Part shown: positions 53,522 through 61,988 of the stretch, one piece after another
How positions within the stretch are numbered: the first letter of the stretch is position 1
Layout: the number at the start of each line of letters is the position of its first letter
Source: Nitrospirota bacterium
GTDB taxonomy: Bacteria; Nitrospirota; Nitrospiria; Nitrospirales; Nitrospiraceae
Reading direction: 5' to 3'
DNA length: 64,000 nucleotides
Assembly: GCA_040757595.1 (NCBI GenBank)
Contig: JBFLWP010000005.1
Coordinates: 112,377 to 176,376 of the forward strand
Program-made: the position numbers and the translations under genes
The notes under the pieces: model-generated
Databases searched by the model: none
What the model was told of the DNA's origin: nothing
The model's input: only the letters and a program-made list of their open reading frames with translations

Positions 53522-54415
53522 TTATTTCCGCACCGCATGCCCGCCGAACGCGTTCCGCAGGGCCGCCAGCAGCTTTTCGGCGAAGGTCTCCTGCTGCCGC
53601 GAGCGGAAGCGCGTGAACAGCGCCGCCGTCAGGGTGGGGACGGCCACGTCCTTCTCGATCGCGTCCAGGATCATCCACCGGCCCTCCCCAGAGTCTTGCA
53701 CATACCCCTTGAGCTTTTCCAGGCGGGGGTCCTCGGCCAGGGCGCCGGCGGCGAGCTCGAGCAGCCAGGAGCGGACGACGCTGCCGTGCATCCAGACGGA
53801 CGCGATCTTTCCGAGGTCGAGGTTGTACTCGCTCTTGGCCATCAACTCGAACCCCTCGGCGTAGCCCTGCATCATGCTGTACTCGATGCCGTTGTGGATC
53901 ATCTTGACGTAATGTCCCGCTCCGTGCGCGCCCATGTAGGCCCAGCCGTCTTCCGGCGCCAGGGTCTTGAAGATCGGCTCCAGCCGCTGCACGACGGCGC
54001 GATCGCCGCCGATCATCAGACAGTACCCGAGCTTCAGGCCCCAGACGCCTCCGCTGGTGCCGACGTCCACGTACTGGATGCCTTTGGGCTTCAGCTCGGC
54101 CGCCCGGCGGATGTCGTCGTGGTACTTCGTGTTGCCCCCGTCGATGATCGTGTCTCCCGATTGGAGCAGCGCGCTCACCGACTGGATCGTCTCCTCGGTC
54201 GGCGCGCCGGAGGGCACCATGATCCAAACCGTGCGCGGAGGGGTCAGCTTGGAGACCATCTCGGCCAGCGAAGAGGCGCCGAGGCAGCCGAGGGCTTCGG
54301 CCTTCTTGACGAGATCGGTGTTTCGGTCATGGGTTACCAGACGATGGCCGCCGCGTTGCAGGCGGGTGACCATGTTCATGCCCATCTTGCCTAATCCGAC
54401 GAAGCCCAGTTCCAT
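53522..54415 (-). CDS. gnd: 6-phosphogluconate dehydrogenase, short (GntZ/YqeC-like) form
   Basis: A 297-residue decarboxylating dehydrogenase: Rossmann start LGFVGLGKMGMNMVTRL, VWIMVPSG, IIDGGNTKYHDD, DVGTSGGVWGL and the catalytic Lys in GHYVKMIHNGIEYSMMQ. It is shorter than the 470-residue E. coli Gnd and fits the short, often NAD-preferring form. ATG 54415 follows AAAGGA. It probably starts the gnd-zwf operon from an extended -10 promoter (TGC-TAGAAT, 54541-54536). Confidence 0.92.
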   Translation of the reverse strand: MELGFVGLGKMGMNMVTRLQRGGHRLVTHDRNTDLVKKAEALGCLGASSLAEMVSKLTPPRTVWIMVPSGAPTEETIQSVSALLQSGDTIIDGGNTKYHDDIRRAAELKPKGIQYVDVGTSGGVWGLKLGYCLMIGGDRAVVQRLEPIFKTLAPEDGWAYMGAHGAGHYVKMIHNGIEYSMMQGYAEGFELMAKSEYNLDLGKIASVWMHGSVVRSWLLELAAGALAEDPRLEKLKGYVQDSGEGRWMILDAIEKDVAVPTLTAALFTRFRSRQQETFAEKLLAALRNAFGGHAVRK

Positions 54416-54701
54416 GGCGGTCCTTTCCCCACTCGGGCCGCGCCGCCTGCGGCCTGTCCGGCCGACTGCCCGGCGGCGAAGAGCGGCGTAACCAGTGGAT
54501 ACCAACGGGCAAGAACGGAGAGTTCGAACGGCACGATTCTAGCACAAGTCTCATCGGTTAATCGCGTCAAGCCGTTGAGCGTTTTTTCTTCCTTTTTGGA
54601 CCCGCCGGGGGGACACTCGCGGACGATTCTGGGAGAGGACTACGTGGGACGCTGGGACGGTGGTCACCAACAGAGGCAGAAGGGACCGAGCGAGAGGTCC
54701 G
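54416..54701. other. gene-free spacer with a gnd promoter
   Basis: A minus-strand extended -10 element TGCTAGAAT is centred at 54540. The predicted leader to gnd is about 110 nt. A T-rich tract at about 54580-54598 may help end the transcript of the nucleotidyltransferase region. Nothing coding is seen. Confidence 0.4.
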
Positions 54702-55511
54702 TCAGTCGATGCGCGCCGGGTTGGGGACGTCGCGGAAGATCACGTCGGCCAGCTCCTTCCCCACGGCCAGCCGTTCTTCCAGGGTCGGAAGGGTCAACAG
54801 CCGCTCCAGCAGGCCGCCGACCGTCGCATCGCGTGACGAGACGAAGCGCAGGGTGTCGGCGGGGGAGGTGGGCCAGAAGCCCCGCAGGCGAAAGAAGGCC
54901 TGTACCAGGCTCTCGAAGAAGAGGCCCAGCAGATACTGCGCGGTCGCGGGATACTGGGCCAAATCCTCCGCCTTCCCCAACCAGTGAAAGCATTCCGCCT
55001 TGAGGCGGATCTTTTCGTTCAGACTGGCCGGCGGCGGGCCTTGGCGGAACCGCTGCCCGGCCTTCTCGATGAGCCGGCTCCCGGCCGCCTCCTGCTCGTA
55101 GAGGATTCGGCCTTTGCGGAGTAGCGGCGGCAGGCGCGGCACGTGACCGATCTCCTGCTCGACCGTCTTGTGGCCGCGATACCGGATTTCGACCAGACGG
55201 TCGGCGATCCGGACGATCTCCTGCCCCTCGTCCTGTCCCTTCACGACCGCGATCAGATCCAGGTCGCTGTGCGGCGTCAGGGCCCGTCTGGCCCCGGAGC
55301 CCACGAGGATGACCGCCAGCAGGTCCCCGCCGCGCTTGCCCCGCACGTGGCGGAGCGAGGCGGCCAGCACCTGGTCGAAGCCGGATGCCTCCGCCGGCCT
55401 GCGCGGCGCCTCGGACGGCTCCGGGATGTTCAGCAGCTCGGCCTGCAGCTCCTCCTTGGTCGGAAGACCGGTGGAAGATTCGCCGGGCTGGGACGGGGAG
55501 GTGGGTTCCAT
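54702..55511 (-). CDS. nucleotidyltransferase-domain protein
   Basis: A 269-residue protein with a pol-beta-type nucleotidyltransferase domain (about 50-140): VILVGSGARRALTPHSDLDLI has the GS and DxD of the family. A helical C-terminal half (about 160-265) resembles HEPN-like helices: LKAECFHWLGKAEDL and QYLLGLFFESLVQAFF. A fused minimal nucleotidyltransferase plus HEPN-like region could be a self-contained toxin-antitoxin or a nucleotide-modifying enzyme. Function unknown. It lies downstream of a small unknown gene and ltaE on the same strand. Confidence 0.65.
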   Translation of the reverse strand: MEPTSPSQPGESSTGLPTKEELQAELLNIPEPSEAPRRPAEASGFDQVLAASLRHVRGKRGGDLLAVILVGSGARRALTPHSDLDLIAVVKGQDEGQEIVRIADRLVEIRYRGHKTVEQEIGHVPRLPPLLRKGRILYEQEAAGSRLIEKAGQRFRQGPPPASLNEKIRLKAECFHWLGKAEDLAQYPATAQYLLGLFFESLVQAFFRLRGFWPTSPADTLRFVSSRDATVGGLLERLLTLPTLEERLAVGKELADVIFRDVPNPARID

Positions 55512-55548
55512 CGGTTTGAAGGCGCGCGGCCGAATCGGGGCAAGCCGG

Positions 55549-55773
55549 TTAACGGCCGGCCACCTGTCTGATCTGCGGTTCGAGGGAAGTCAGCCACTGG
55601 TCGAACGGAACCTCGGCGTCCACGACGATCTCGATCTTCCCGTTCGCCAGCTTGTGGACCAGGCCTGGGCTGGCGGGGGAGAGGGGAATTTCGACCCACT
55701 CCCGCGACAACCCGAGCCGATCGGTGAGCTCGAGAATCTGGCTGATCTGCTTGAACGAGACCATCTGCAACAT
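55549..55773 (-). CDS. 74-residue hypothetical protein
   Basis: A short soluble protein, MLQMVSFKQISQILELTDRL followed by LVHKLANGKIEIVVDAEVPF and QWLTSLEPQIRQVAG. I do not recognise a family. The frame is open further up to a GTG at 55824, but a strong promoter (55811-55782) lies inside that extension and points to ATG 55773 as start, with almost no leader. It sits between threonine aldolase and the nucleotidyltransferase gene. Confidence 0.55.
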   Translation of the reverse strand: MLQMVSFKQISQILELTDRLGLSREWVEIPLSPASPGLVHKLANGKIEIVVDAEVPFDQWLTSLEPQIRQVAGR

Positions 55774-55781
55774 CGCCAGCC

Positions 55782-55811
55782 ATTCTAGGGAGGGCCTGAA
55801 GAGCCTGTCAA
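55782..55811 (-). promoter_or_regulatory. promoter of the 74-residue protein gene
   Basis: On the minus strand TTGACA (55811-55806), 18 nt, TAGAAT (55787-55782). The ATG at 55773 is about where transcription should start. Confidence 0.65.
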
Positions 55812-55820
55812 CCGAGCGGT

Positions 55821-56846
55821 TCACGAGGCCAGCACCCGCGCCAACACCCGTCCGGCTTCCTCGATGTCCTTCGCGCTGACGTCCAGGTGCGTGACTGCGC
55901 GAAATTGTTTGTCGCCGACGCTGTTCACCAGCACCCCTTCCCGCTTGAGCGAGGCCAGGATGTCCGCCGTCGAACGTGCCGAGCGGACCTCGAAGACCAC
56001 GATGTTCGTGTCCACGCAGGCCGGGTCAACCGAGACGGTCGGGATGCGCGCGAGCGCCTCGACCAGGCGGCGGGCGTGCTCGTGGTCCTCCTTCAGCCTG
56101 GCGATGTTGTGCTCCAGCGCGTAGATGCCGGCCGCGGCCAGGATGCCGGCCTGCCTCATCCCGCCTCCGTACATCCGCCGGAGGGGCCGGAGCTTCGCGA
56201 CCGTTGCTTCGTCGGCCGCGATGAGCGAGCCGACCGGCGCCCCCAGGCCCTTGGAGAGGCAGAAGGAAACGGTCTCGAAATGTTTCGCATAGTCCTTGGC
56301 GGGGATCCCCGTGGCCACGACGGCGTTGAAGAGGCGGGCCCCGTCCAGGTGCATGGGAATCCCGTGGGTGAGGGCGATCGCGCGGATCCGCTCGATCGCG
56401 GGAAGGGGGTAGATCGAGCCGCCCCCGCTGTTGTGGGTGTTCTCCAGGCAGATCAGGCCGGTCACCGGATTGTACGGGTCCTTGGGCCGGATGGCCGCCT
56501 GCACCTGCTCCGGCTCCAGGATGCCGCGCCGGCCGGCGACCCAGTGGAGCTGCACGCCGGCCAGGGCAGCAGCCGCCCCGTGCTCGTACCGGACGATGTG
56601 CGCGCGGCTCTCGACGATCACCTCGTCTCCCGGCCTAGTCTGGACCCGGATCGAGAGCTGGTTGGCCATGATGCCGGTCGGGACGAAGAGCGCGGCCGGT
56701 TTGCCGACCAGCGCCGCGGCCATTTCCTGCAGCCGGTTGACGGTGGGGTCCTCCCCGTACACGTCGTCGCCCACCTCGGCCGAGGCCATCGCCTCGCGCA
56801 TCGCGGGGCTGGGTTTGGTAACGGTGTCGCTGCGGAGATCAATCAT
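55821..56846 (-). CDS. ltaE: low-specificity L-threonine aldolase
   Basis: A 341-residue fold-type I PLP enzyme that cleaves threonine or allo-threonine to glycine and acetaldehyde. [19 protein letters not shown] is the characteristic start, [14 protein letters not shown] follows, the metal/PLP Asp is in [10 protein letters not shown] and the PLP lysine in [12 protein letters not shown]. Normal length. ATG 56846 is preceded by a heptad array rather than a clear promoter. Confidence 0.93.
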   Translation of the reverse strand: MIDLRSDTVTKPSPAMREAMASAEVGDDVYGEDPTVNRLQEMAAALVGKPAALFVPTGIMANQLSIRVQTRPGDEVIVESRAHIVRYEHGAAAALAGVQLHWVAGRRGILEPEQVQAAIRPKDPYNPVTGLICLENTHNSGGGSIYPLPAIERIRAIALTHGIPMHLDGARLFNAVVATGIPAKDYAKHFETVSFCLSKGLGAPVGSLIAADEATVAKLRPLRRMYGGGMRQAGILAAAGIYALEHNIARLKEDHEHARRLVEALARIPTVSVDPACVDTNIVVFEVRSARSTADILASLKREGVLVNSVGDKQFRAVTHLDVSAKDIEEAGRVLARVLAS

Positions 56847-56853
56847 AAAGACC

Positions 56854-56888
56854 GTGACGCGTGACGGGTGACAGGTGACGGGTCATGG
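56854..56888 (-). repeat. five contiguous heptads upstream of ltaE
   Basis: gtgacgc, gtgacgg, gtgacag, gtgacgg, gtcatgg in perfect 7-bp register (read on the plus strand). It lies between ltaE and the end of the unknown gene at 56893. Confidence 0.8.
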
Positions 56889-56892
56889 GGAA

Positions 56893-58137
56893 TCAGCTCT
56901 CAGGTCGCAACAAACGGGCGTCTTCAAACCGGAAACACTGCCGACTCAGGACCGGGAAAACTGAGAAGATCGGGGTGTTGAACGAGACGAAGGCCTGGTC
57001 CACGCCGGGGGGCAGTTGCAGGTGCATGTTCACGAAGTTGAAGCTCAGCCCCTCCGTCCACTGTTGCGTCACGGCCTGGGCGTAGGCATGGACCTTTTCG
57101 GTGGCATAGGTTCGAGTCAGGAGCCCGGCCCCTCCCTGGAGGCCGTACTCGTGGAGGTCCGGGGCTCCCTGGATGAGCAGGGAGACGGCATTGGCGTCGA
57201 ACCAGACCTTGAAGTTGCAGCCGACCTGGATGAAGGGGCCCAGTGAGTTCGTCCCGTCCAGGAAGGCCCGTGGCAGGCCGATCTCGAACGGCACGTCGTT
57301 GGGAACCGGCCTGGTGACGGTCCCCAGCTCCGTTTCTTTTATCGGGGAGACGGAGACGAACAGCAAATTGGGATCGTCCAGCGGGATGTCCAGCACCTCG
57401 TCGTTGTACCAACTGCAGAGCCGGCCCAGCTCGTAGCGGAGCGGGAACGAGTAGCCCATCTTCGCGTACCAGATGCGGAGCCCCGCCTCCAGCGGCTCGT
57501 CCGGCTTCCGGCTGATCTTGAGGTCGAAGGGCAACATCAGGTGCAGCGCGCCGGTCCGCGCCGCCATGAACGGGGCGCAGGCTCCGGCGAACTCTTTGTG
57601 CACGGCGGGATTGTCCGGCTCGAATTTCCGCGCCGCGCTCACGAAGTGCTGGGCGGCCTTGGCCTCCTTCGTGAGCTTGTACTTGTTCTGATAGTAGGCG
57701 GCCGCCCGCTTCTGCGCGATGTCGAGGAAGTAGTCGGGCAGGTCGGTCTCCACGATGATCCGCTGCTTCTCAGGCGACTGCTGGGGCTGGGCGCGGGCGC
57801 CGCGCATCGCCTCATTGTAGAGATCCAGCTCGGCGGTCGTCTTCTGGATCTCCTGGGTCACGTGCCGGGAGAGGTCCGGATCGGGATACTGGGTCCGGCG
57901 GAGCAGCGCCAGCGCCTTCTGAAGACATTCCAGCTTGTGGGTGTAGCGCTTGGGTTCCGGGGCGAAGGAGTCGGCGGTGGCCATGAGGAGGTTGAACTGC
58001 TCCTCCGGCGTCAGGCCGAGCTGGTCCAGGTCGTGGTCCTTCAAAAAGCCCAGGGCCAGGGGCCCGAAGGCCTCCTCCTTCCGGATGCAGAGGGTCATCA
58101 GGTAGTTGTACTGGGCCCTGGCTTCCTGCGGCGTCAT
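56893..58137 (-). CDS. hypothetical protein, 414 residues
   Basis: I do not recognise this protein. The first half is helical and charged with TPR-like spacing (AAAYYQNKYKLTKEAKAAQH, FVSAARKFEPDNPAVHKEFA). The second half appears beta-rich (LPFDLKISRKPDEPLEAGLR, FIQVGCNFKVWFDANAVSLL, GLSFNFVNMHLQLPPGVDQA). No signal peptide. ATG 58137 is preferred because the upstream ATG 58164 overlaps the promoter -10. It is divergent from the toxin-antitoxin pair. Confidence 0.7.
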   Translation of the reverse strand: MTPQEARAQYNYLMTLCIRKEEAFGPLALGFLKDHDLDQLGLTPEEQFNLLMATADSFAPEPKRYTHKLECLQKALALLRRTQYPDPDLSRHVTQEIQKTTAELDLYNEAMRGARAQPQQSPEKQRIIVETDLPDYFLDIAQKRAAAYYQNKYKLTKEAKAAQHFVSAARKFEPDNPAVHKEFAGACAPFMAARTGALHLMLPFDLKISRKPDEPLEAGLRIWYAKMGYSFPLRYELGRLCSWYNDEVLDIPLDDPNLLFVSVSPIKETELGTVTRPVPNDVPFEIGLPRAFLDGTNSLGPFIQVGCNFKVWFDANAVSLLIQGAPDLHEYGLQGGAGLLTRTYATEKVHAYAQAVTQQWTEGLSFNFVNMHLQLPPGVDQAFVSFNTPIFSVFPVLSRQCFRFEDARLLRPES

Positions 58138-58162
58138 GCGTCTCGAGTCCGGCTCCGTCGGC

Positions 58163-58191
58163 ATTCTAAGGGAATCGATATGCCAGAACAA
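58163..58191 (-). promoter_or_regulatory. promoter of the 414-residue protein gene
   Basis: TTGTTC (58191-58186), 17 nt, TAGAAT (58168-58163) on the minus strand. Confidence 0.55.
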
Positions 58192-58309
58192 GCGGTGGTG
58201 TTCACTTGGCGAGGTCGGATTGTTGACAGAGGGTAGAGAGAGCTGCTCCCCCCCGACGTCGCCGGCAGATTTGGCTTTCTGATGGTGCCCGGAGCGAGGA
58301 GCGGTCTCC

Positions 58310-58582
58310 GTGAAAGCCGTCACCATTGAACTGCCACCCGAACTGCTGCAGCTTCTCGGATCGGAGGAAGAGGCCAAACGAGAGGCCAAGGTCGCCCTGG
58401 TCTTTGATCTCGTCCGCCGTGGGAAGCTCTCCCGGGTAAAAGCGGCCGAGTTGCTGGCGATCCCCTTGCAGGACCTTCCCGCTCTCCTCGCCGAGTACAG
58501 CATCCCCTGGTTTGAGTATTCCCCTAAGGCACTTCAGCAAGATCTCCAAACCTTGCGCAAGAGGGAACGTACGGCCGGGTGA
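58310..58582 (+). CDS. UPF0175-family antitoxin
   Basis: A 90-residue protein. The N-terminal KAVTIELPPELLQLL strand-helix is followed by EEEAKREAKVALVFDLVRRG and a helix-turn-helix-like KLSRVKAAELLAIPLQDLPA, the UPF0175 pattern. Such proteins are the antitoxin partners of DUF3368/PIN toxins. Starts at GTG 58310 and overlaps the next gene by four bases (GTGA). Confidence 0.85.
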   Translation: MKAVTIELPPELLQLLGSEEEAKREAKVALVFDLVRRGKLSRVKAAELLAIPLQDLPALLAEYSIPWFEYSPKALQQDLQTLRKRERTAG

Positions 58583-59073
58583 TCCTCGTCCTGGACGCCA
58601 GCGCCCTCATTGTTCTTGCCCGGGTCGGCTACCTTGACCTTCTTCGCCAGAGCGGAGACGAGATCTATATTCCCCAAGCCGTCTATAACGAGGTCGCCGG
58701 GCGCGCGCCGGACAGACCGGGGAGTCGGGAGATCGCACAGGCCACGTGGCTTCGCCGGAAGAAAGTCCGCGATCGTGAAGCCGTGACCCGCTTGAAACAC
58801 CGGCTGGGATGGGGAGAGGTAGAAGCCATCGTGTTGGCCGGGGAATTGGGCGAGACCGTCCTGGTCCTCGACGACGGGACCGCCCGACGCGCAGCAGAGC
58901 AAGAAGGGCGAACCGTCGTCGGTCTTCTGGGCCTGCTGCTCTCCTACAAGGAGCGCGGGATTGTCAGAGTATTGAAGCCCCTTCTCGATGCAATGATTGC
59001 GGCCGGCTTCTTCATTGACAACGCCCTGCATCGTCACATTGTCCGCAAGGCTGGAGAGGAGCCATCGCCATAG
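58579..59073 (+). CDS. DUF3368 PIN-like toxin
   Basis: A 164-residue PIN-fold protein. VLDASALIVLARVGYLDLL gives the first acidic site (D-x-S-x-L-I) and IPQAVYNEV the conserved Glu. WGEVEAIVLAGELG and VLDDGTARRAAE supply the remaining acidic residues. It would cleave RNA unless bound by the upstream antitoxin. Translationally coupled through GTGA. The metal residues look intact, so the pair may be active. Confidence 0.85.
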   Translation: MILVLDASALIVLARVGYLDLLRQSGDEIYIPQAVYNEVAGRAPDRPGSREIAQATWLRRKKVRDREAVTRLKHRLGWGEVEAIVLAGELGETVLVLDDGTARRAAEQEGRTVVGLLGLLLSYKERGIVRVLKPLLDAMIAAGFFIDNALHRHIVRKAGEEPSP

Positions 59074-59186
59074 CCGTCCTACAAGGCATGCCCGTGCCCG
59101 GTCCTGCCACGATCCTATATCTCGTCGTTTCACGTTTTTGACGGCCCTCGAAACCGCGTGCTATAGTCCTTTCGCATTCCGGAGCC

Positions 59187-59214
59187 GATCACTCGTCACG
59201 CGTCACCCGTCACG
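59187..59214 (+). repeat. heptad array (right-arm type) before the ProA-like gene
   Basis: Complementary-type heptads: gatcact, cgtcacg, cgtcacc, cgtcacg. No matching left arm is seen in the 150-nt gap. Confidence 0.6.
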
Positions 59215-59223
59215 GGGTTGCAG

Positions 59224-60591
59224 ATGGTCGAAGTTCCAATCAAGATCCACGTCACGAACCTGATCAAGCAAGCGCGGGAGGCAGTCCGTCCGATGGCGGT
59301 TTTGTCCACCGCGATCAAGGACAAGGCCCTGCTCGCCGCAGCCGACCGGCTGGAGGCGGAACGTGAGGCCATCCTGGAGGCCAACCGGCAGGACGTGGAG
59401 GCGGTGGGAAAAAGCCTTGCGGGCGAGACGAACAAGGACACGGTGAAGAAGGCGGTGGAGCGGGTCCGGCTCACCGGCGAAACGGTCCAGGAGATGGTCG
59501 AGGGGCTGCGGCACGCGGCGGAGCTGCCGGATCCAGTCGGAGAGATCACGAAGCTCTGGCGCAGGCCCAACGGACTGGACGTGAGCCGCATGCGGGTGCC
59601 GATCGGGCTCATCGGCATCGTCTCCGATGCGGACCCCCTCGTGACGACCGACGCAATCGCTCTGTGTCTGAAATCCGGCAACGTCTCGATCGTGCGGGGC
59701 GGGGCGGAGTGGGCGAAGTCCGGGGCGCTGATCGCGACGCTTCTACGGGAGGCCCTGGGGCAGGCCGGCGTGCCCCCCGGCGGGGTGACTTTCGTGGACC
59801 GGCCTGACAAGGAGGCGGCGCTGGAGCTGCTCCGGCAGAGCAAATCGCTGGACGCGATGATCCCGCGCGGCAGCGCCGGGTTGAGAAAGGCGGTCGTGGA
59901 GCAGAGCCGGGTGCCGGTCCTGGGACAGGACGGGGGCATCTGCCACGTGTACGTTGACGCCGACGTGGACCTGCCCATGGCCCAGAACCTCGTGATCAAT
60001 TCCAAGGCGCAGCGGCCCGCCGTGCCGAACGCCGTCGATACTCTCCTGGTCCACCAGACCGTCGCGCGGGCGCTCCTGCCGGGATTGATCAGGCGGCTGC
60101 TCGACGAGTTCAAGGTGGAGGTGCATGGCTGCCCCAAGACCATGGCCCTGACGGGCACCTTCGACTTGCCCAGCTACAAGAGCGTCAAGCCGGCGACGGA
60201 GGAAGATTGGACCAGACAATTCCTCTCCCCGACCCTGGCGGTCAGGATGGTCAAGGACCTGGACGAGGCGCTGGAGCACATCGCCCGCTACGGCCCCGGC
60301 CATACGGCCACGATCGTGACCAGGGGCTATGCCACGGCGATGCGGTTCGTCCGGGAGGTGGATGCCAGCGCGGTCCTCGTCAACGCCTCCACGCGCCTCC
60401 ACGACGGGGAGGAGTTCGGGCTGGGCGGAGAGATCGGGATCAGCACGATGCGGATCCACGGGCGGGGGCCGGTGGCGCTGGAGGAGCTGACTTGCGAGAA
60501 ATACGTCGTCCTGGGGGCCGGGCAGCTTCGCCATCCGCATCCAGTGCCGGAGGCCTACGAGGATGCGATCATGCTGAAGCGGCCCTCTTAA
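59224..60591 (+). CDS. ProA-like (glutamate-5-semialdehyde dehydrogenase-like) protein lacking the catalytic Cys
   Basis: A 455-residue protein aligned with ProA along its length: TAIKDKALLAAADRLEAE, ILEANRQDVEA, ALCLKSGNVSIVRGG, MIPRGSAGLRKAVVEQSRVP, LVNASTRLHDGEEFGLGGEI and GRGPVALEELT. In ProA the nucleophile lies in RP(G/S)VCNA. Here the codons read QRPAVPNAVDTLL, so residue 268 is Pro (CCG, 60025-60027). The usual YEARPNVT is also changed, to SDADPLVTTD. It therefore cannot use the standard thiohemiacetal chemistry. It may be a regulatory or structural paralogue, or have gained a new reaction. No proB is adjacent. Confidence 0.8.
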   Translation: MVEVPIKIHVTNLIKQAREAVRPMAVLSTAIKDKALLAAADRLEAEREAILEANRQDVEAVGKSLAGETNKDTVKKAVERVRLTGETVQEMVEGLRHAAELPDPVGEITKLWRRPNGLDVSRMRVPIGLIGIVSDADPLVTTDAIALCLKSGNVSIVRGGAEWAKSGALIATLLREALGQAGVPPGGVTFVDRPDKEAALELLRQSKSLDAMIPRGSAGLRKAVVEQSRVPVLGQDGGICHVYVDADVDLPMAQNLVINSKAQRPAVPNAVDTLLVHQTVARALLPGLIRRLLDEFKVEVHGCPKTMALTGTFDLPSYKSVKPATEEDWTRQFLSPTLAVRMVKDLDEALEHIARYGPGHTATIVTRGYATAMRFVREVDASAVLVNASTRLHDGEEFGLGGEIGISTMRIHGRGPVALEELTCEKYVVLGAGQLRHPHPVPEAYEDAIMLKRPS

Positions 60592-60597
60592 ATGACC

Positions 60598-60624
60598 GTG
60601 ACGCGTGATGGGTGACGGGTAAAG
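60598..60624 (+). repeat. heptad array after the ProA-like gene
   Basis: gtgacgc, gtgatgg, gtgacgg then gtaaag, the same tail seen after several other left arms. Confidence 0.65.
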
Positions 60625-60663
60625 ACTCCTGTCTGGTCGTTCGCGCCCTTCCCCTTGTCCTCC

Positions 60664-61914
60664 ATGTCTCCTCTACAGTCTGACAAAGAGATCAAGCAGG
60701 CTCTCGTAGAGCATCTGAGCTGGTGGGGGCTCCGCCGGTTCGACACGGACGAGGCCTATTTCCGCTGGCAGAGGGAAACGCTCAGTGCCGGCGAGCTCGC
60801 CGATCTCCAGCGTCTGGCCGAGCGGAAGCGTTCCGCTGAGGCCTCGGCGGAGGTCGCCTTCTACGACCGGGCCGCCGATGCCCGCATCCTGCCGGTTCTC
60901 TACAGCCAGCGCTACGACTATTACATCAACGTCGGCCTGCCGGTGGCCGAACAGATCGGGGCCCTCTGCGGCGGAGGGATGTCTGGTTCCACCGTGCTCG
61001 ACTTCGGCTGCGGGATCGGGCTGCTCACCGGCTTTTACGCCAGACAATTCCCGGCCCTGTCGTTCGTCGGGCTCGACCGGTCCCCTGCCTCCATTTCCGT
61101 CGCGCGGGAGCGGGCCCGGGCGCTGGGGCTCGCGAACGTCCGGTTCGACTGTGTGGATGTCGAGGCGGCGCCGTGCCTGGAGCCTGTTCACCTCGTCTTG
61201 TCCACCCATGCGCTGCTTCAAGCCGAGCAGGAGCCGGGTCTCCCCAGCCTGGATTGGCGGACGTTCGAGCGGGGGGAGGATCCTGAGGCCCAGGCGCGCT
61301 TCGAGAAACGGACCGGTCTCGGATTGCGGCTGGACCGGCTCTGTGCCTGGCTGGCTCCAGACGGATTGCTGATCGTGTTCGAGAAGGCCCGGCTTCTGGC
61401 CCGGCGGGTGCCCTTTCAGCGAGCTTTTGCGAGCCGTGGATTCCGGCTCCTCGAACGGCCCTTGCCGATCCGCTATCCGGTTGTGGAGGAGGTGACGGAC
61501 GATGGTCCTCTTTACGTCATGACCCGGTCCCAGTCGGGCGAGGCGGGGAGGCGGAGGGAGGGCGTGGAGTGGGACGAAGCTCCGGAGGCGCTCGAAGAGC
61601 CCGATTCGATGGAGCCGCCCGGATCCGCGCCAGCCCAAGGGGCCGATTCCGCCACGACGCCGCTCTATGAAAACCACTTTCCGTCGGCCCAGTCGGTCTG
61701 GGAGCGGCTGCCCCACCGCACCGTCCTCAAGGAGACGACCTGGGAGGGGGCCGACGGGTATCGGATGCACGTGGAATTGGGGACGACGGACGGGCTGTTG
61801 TACCTCTACCAAGCCAACACGTTCGACCAGCGGCAACTGGTCCTGGTGGAGCCGGAGCGTTCGGCCTTGCTGGAGCAGTATTACCAGGAGATCGTCGAGG
61901 AAAGGCAGAAATAG
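60664..61914 (+). CDS. SAM-dependent methyltransferase with C-terminal extension
   Basis: A 416-residue protein. The N-terminal part is helical (about 1-85), then a class I methyltransferase core: motif I TVLDFGCGIGLLTGFYA, VGLDRSPASISVARERARAL and LVLSTHALLQ. A charged linker (about 290-330) leads to a small C-terminal domain (VWERLPHRTVLKETTWEGAD, GTTDGLLYLYQANTFDQRQL). ATG 60664 is preferred over TTG 60655. Substrate unknown. It precedes two radical SAM genes on the same strand. Confidence 0.75.
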   Translation: MSPLQSDKEIKQALVEHLSWWGLRRFDTDEAYFRWQRETLSAGELADLQRLAERKRSAEASAEVAFYDRAADARILPVLYSQRYDYYINVGLPVAEQIGALCGGGMSGSTVLDFGCGIGLLTGFYARQFPALSFVGLDRSPASISVARERARALGLANVRFDCVDVEAAPCLEPVHLVLSTHALLQAEQEPGLPSLDWRTFERGEDPEAQARFEKRTGLGLRLDRLCAWLAPDGLLIVFEKARLLARRVPFQRAFASRGFRLLERPLPIRYPVVEEVTDDGPLYVMTRSQSGEAGRRREGVEWDEAPEALEEPDSMEPPGSAPAQGADSATTPLYENHFPSAQSVWERLPHRTVLKETTWEGADGYRMHVELGTTDGLLYLYQANTFDQRQLVLVEPERSALLEQYYQEIVEERQK

Positions 61915-61927
61915 GATGGAACAGGCC

Positions 61928-61957
61928 TTGACCAGCCTTCGGGGGCGGCCCTAGAAT
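61928..61957 (+). promoter_or_regulatory. promoter of the radical SAM pair
   Basis: TTGACC (61928-61933), 18 nt, TAGAAT (61952-61957). The ATG is at 61989. Confidence 0.6.
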
Positions 61958-61988
61958 GGCCTAATTATTTGGGGAAAGCGACGGTTGC

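Noticed and set aside
58163..58503. Extending the 414-residue protein to 536 residues
   Set aside because: The extension is antisense to the UPF0175 antitoxin gene and contains the promoter.
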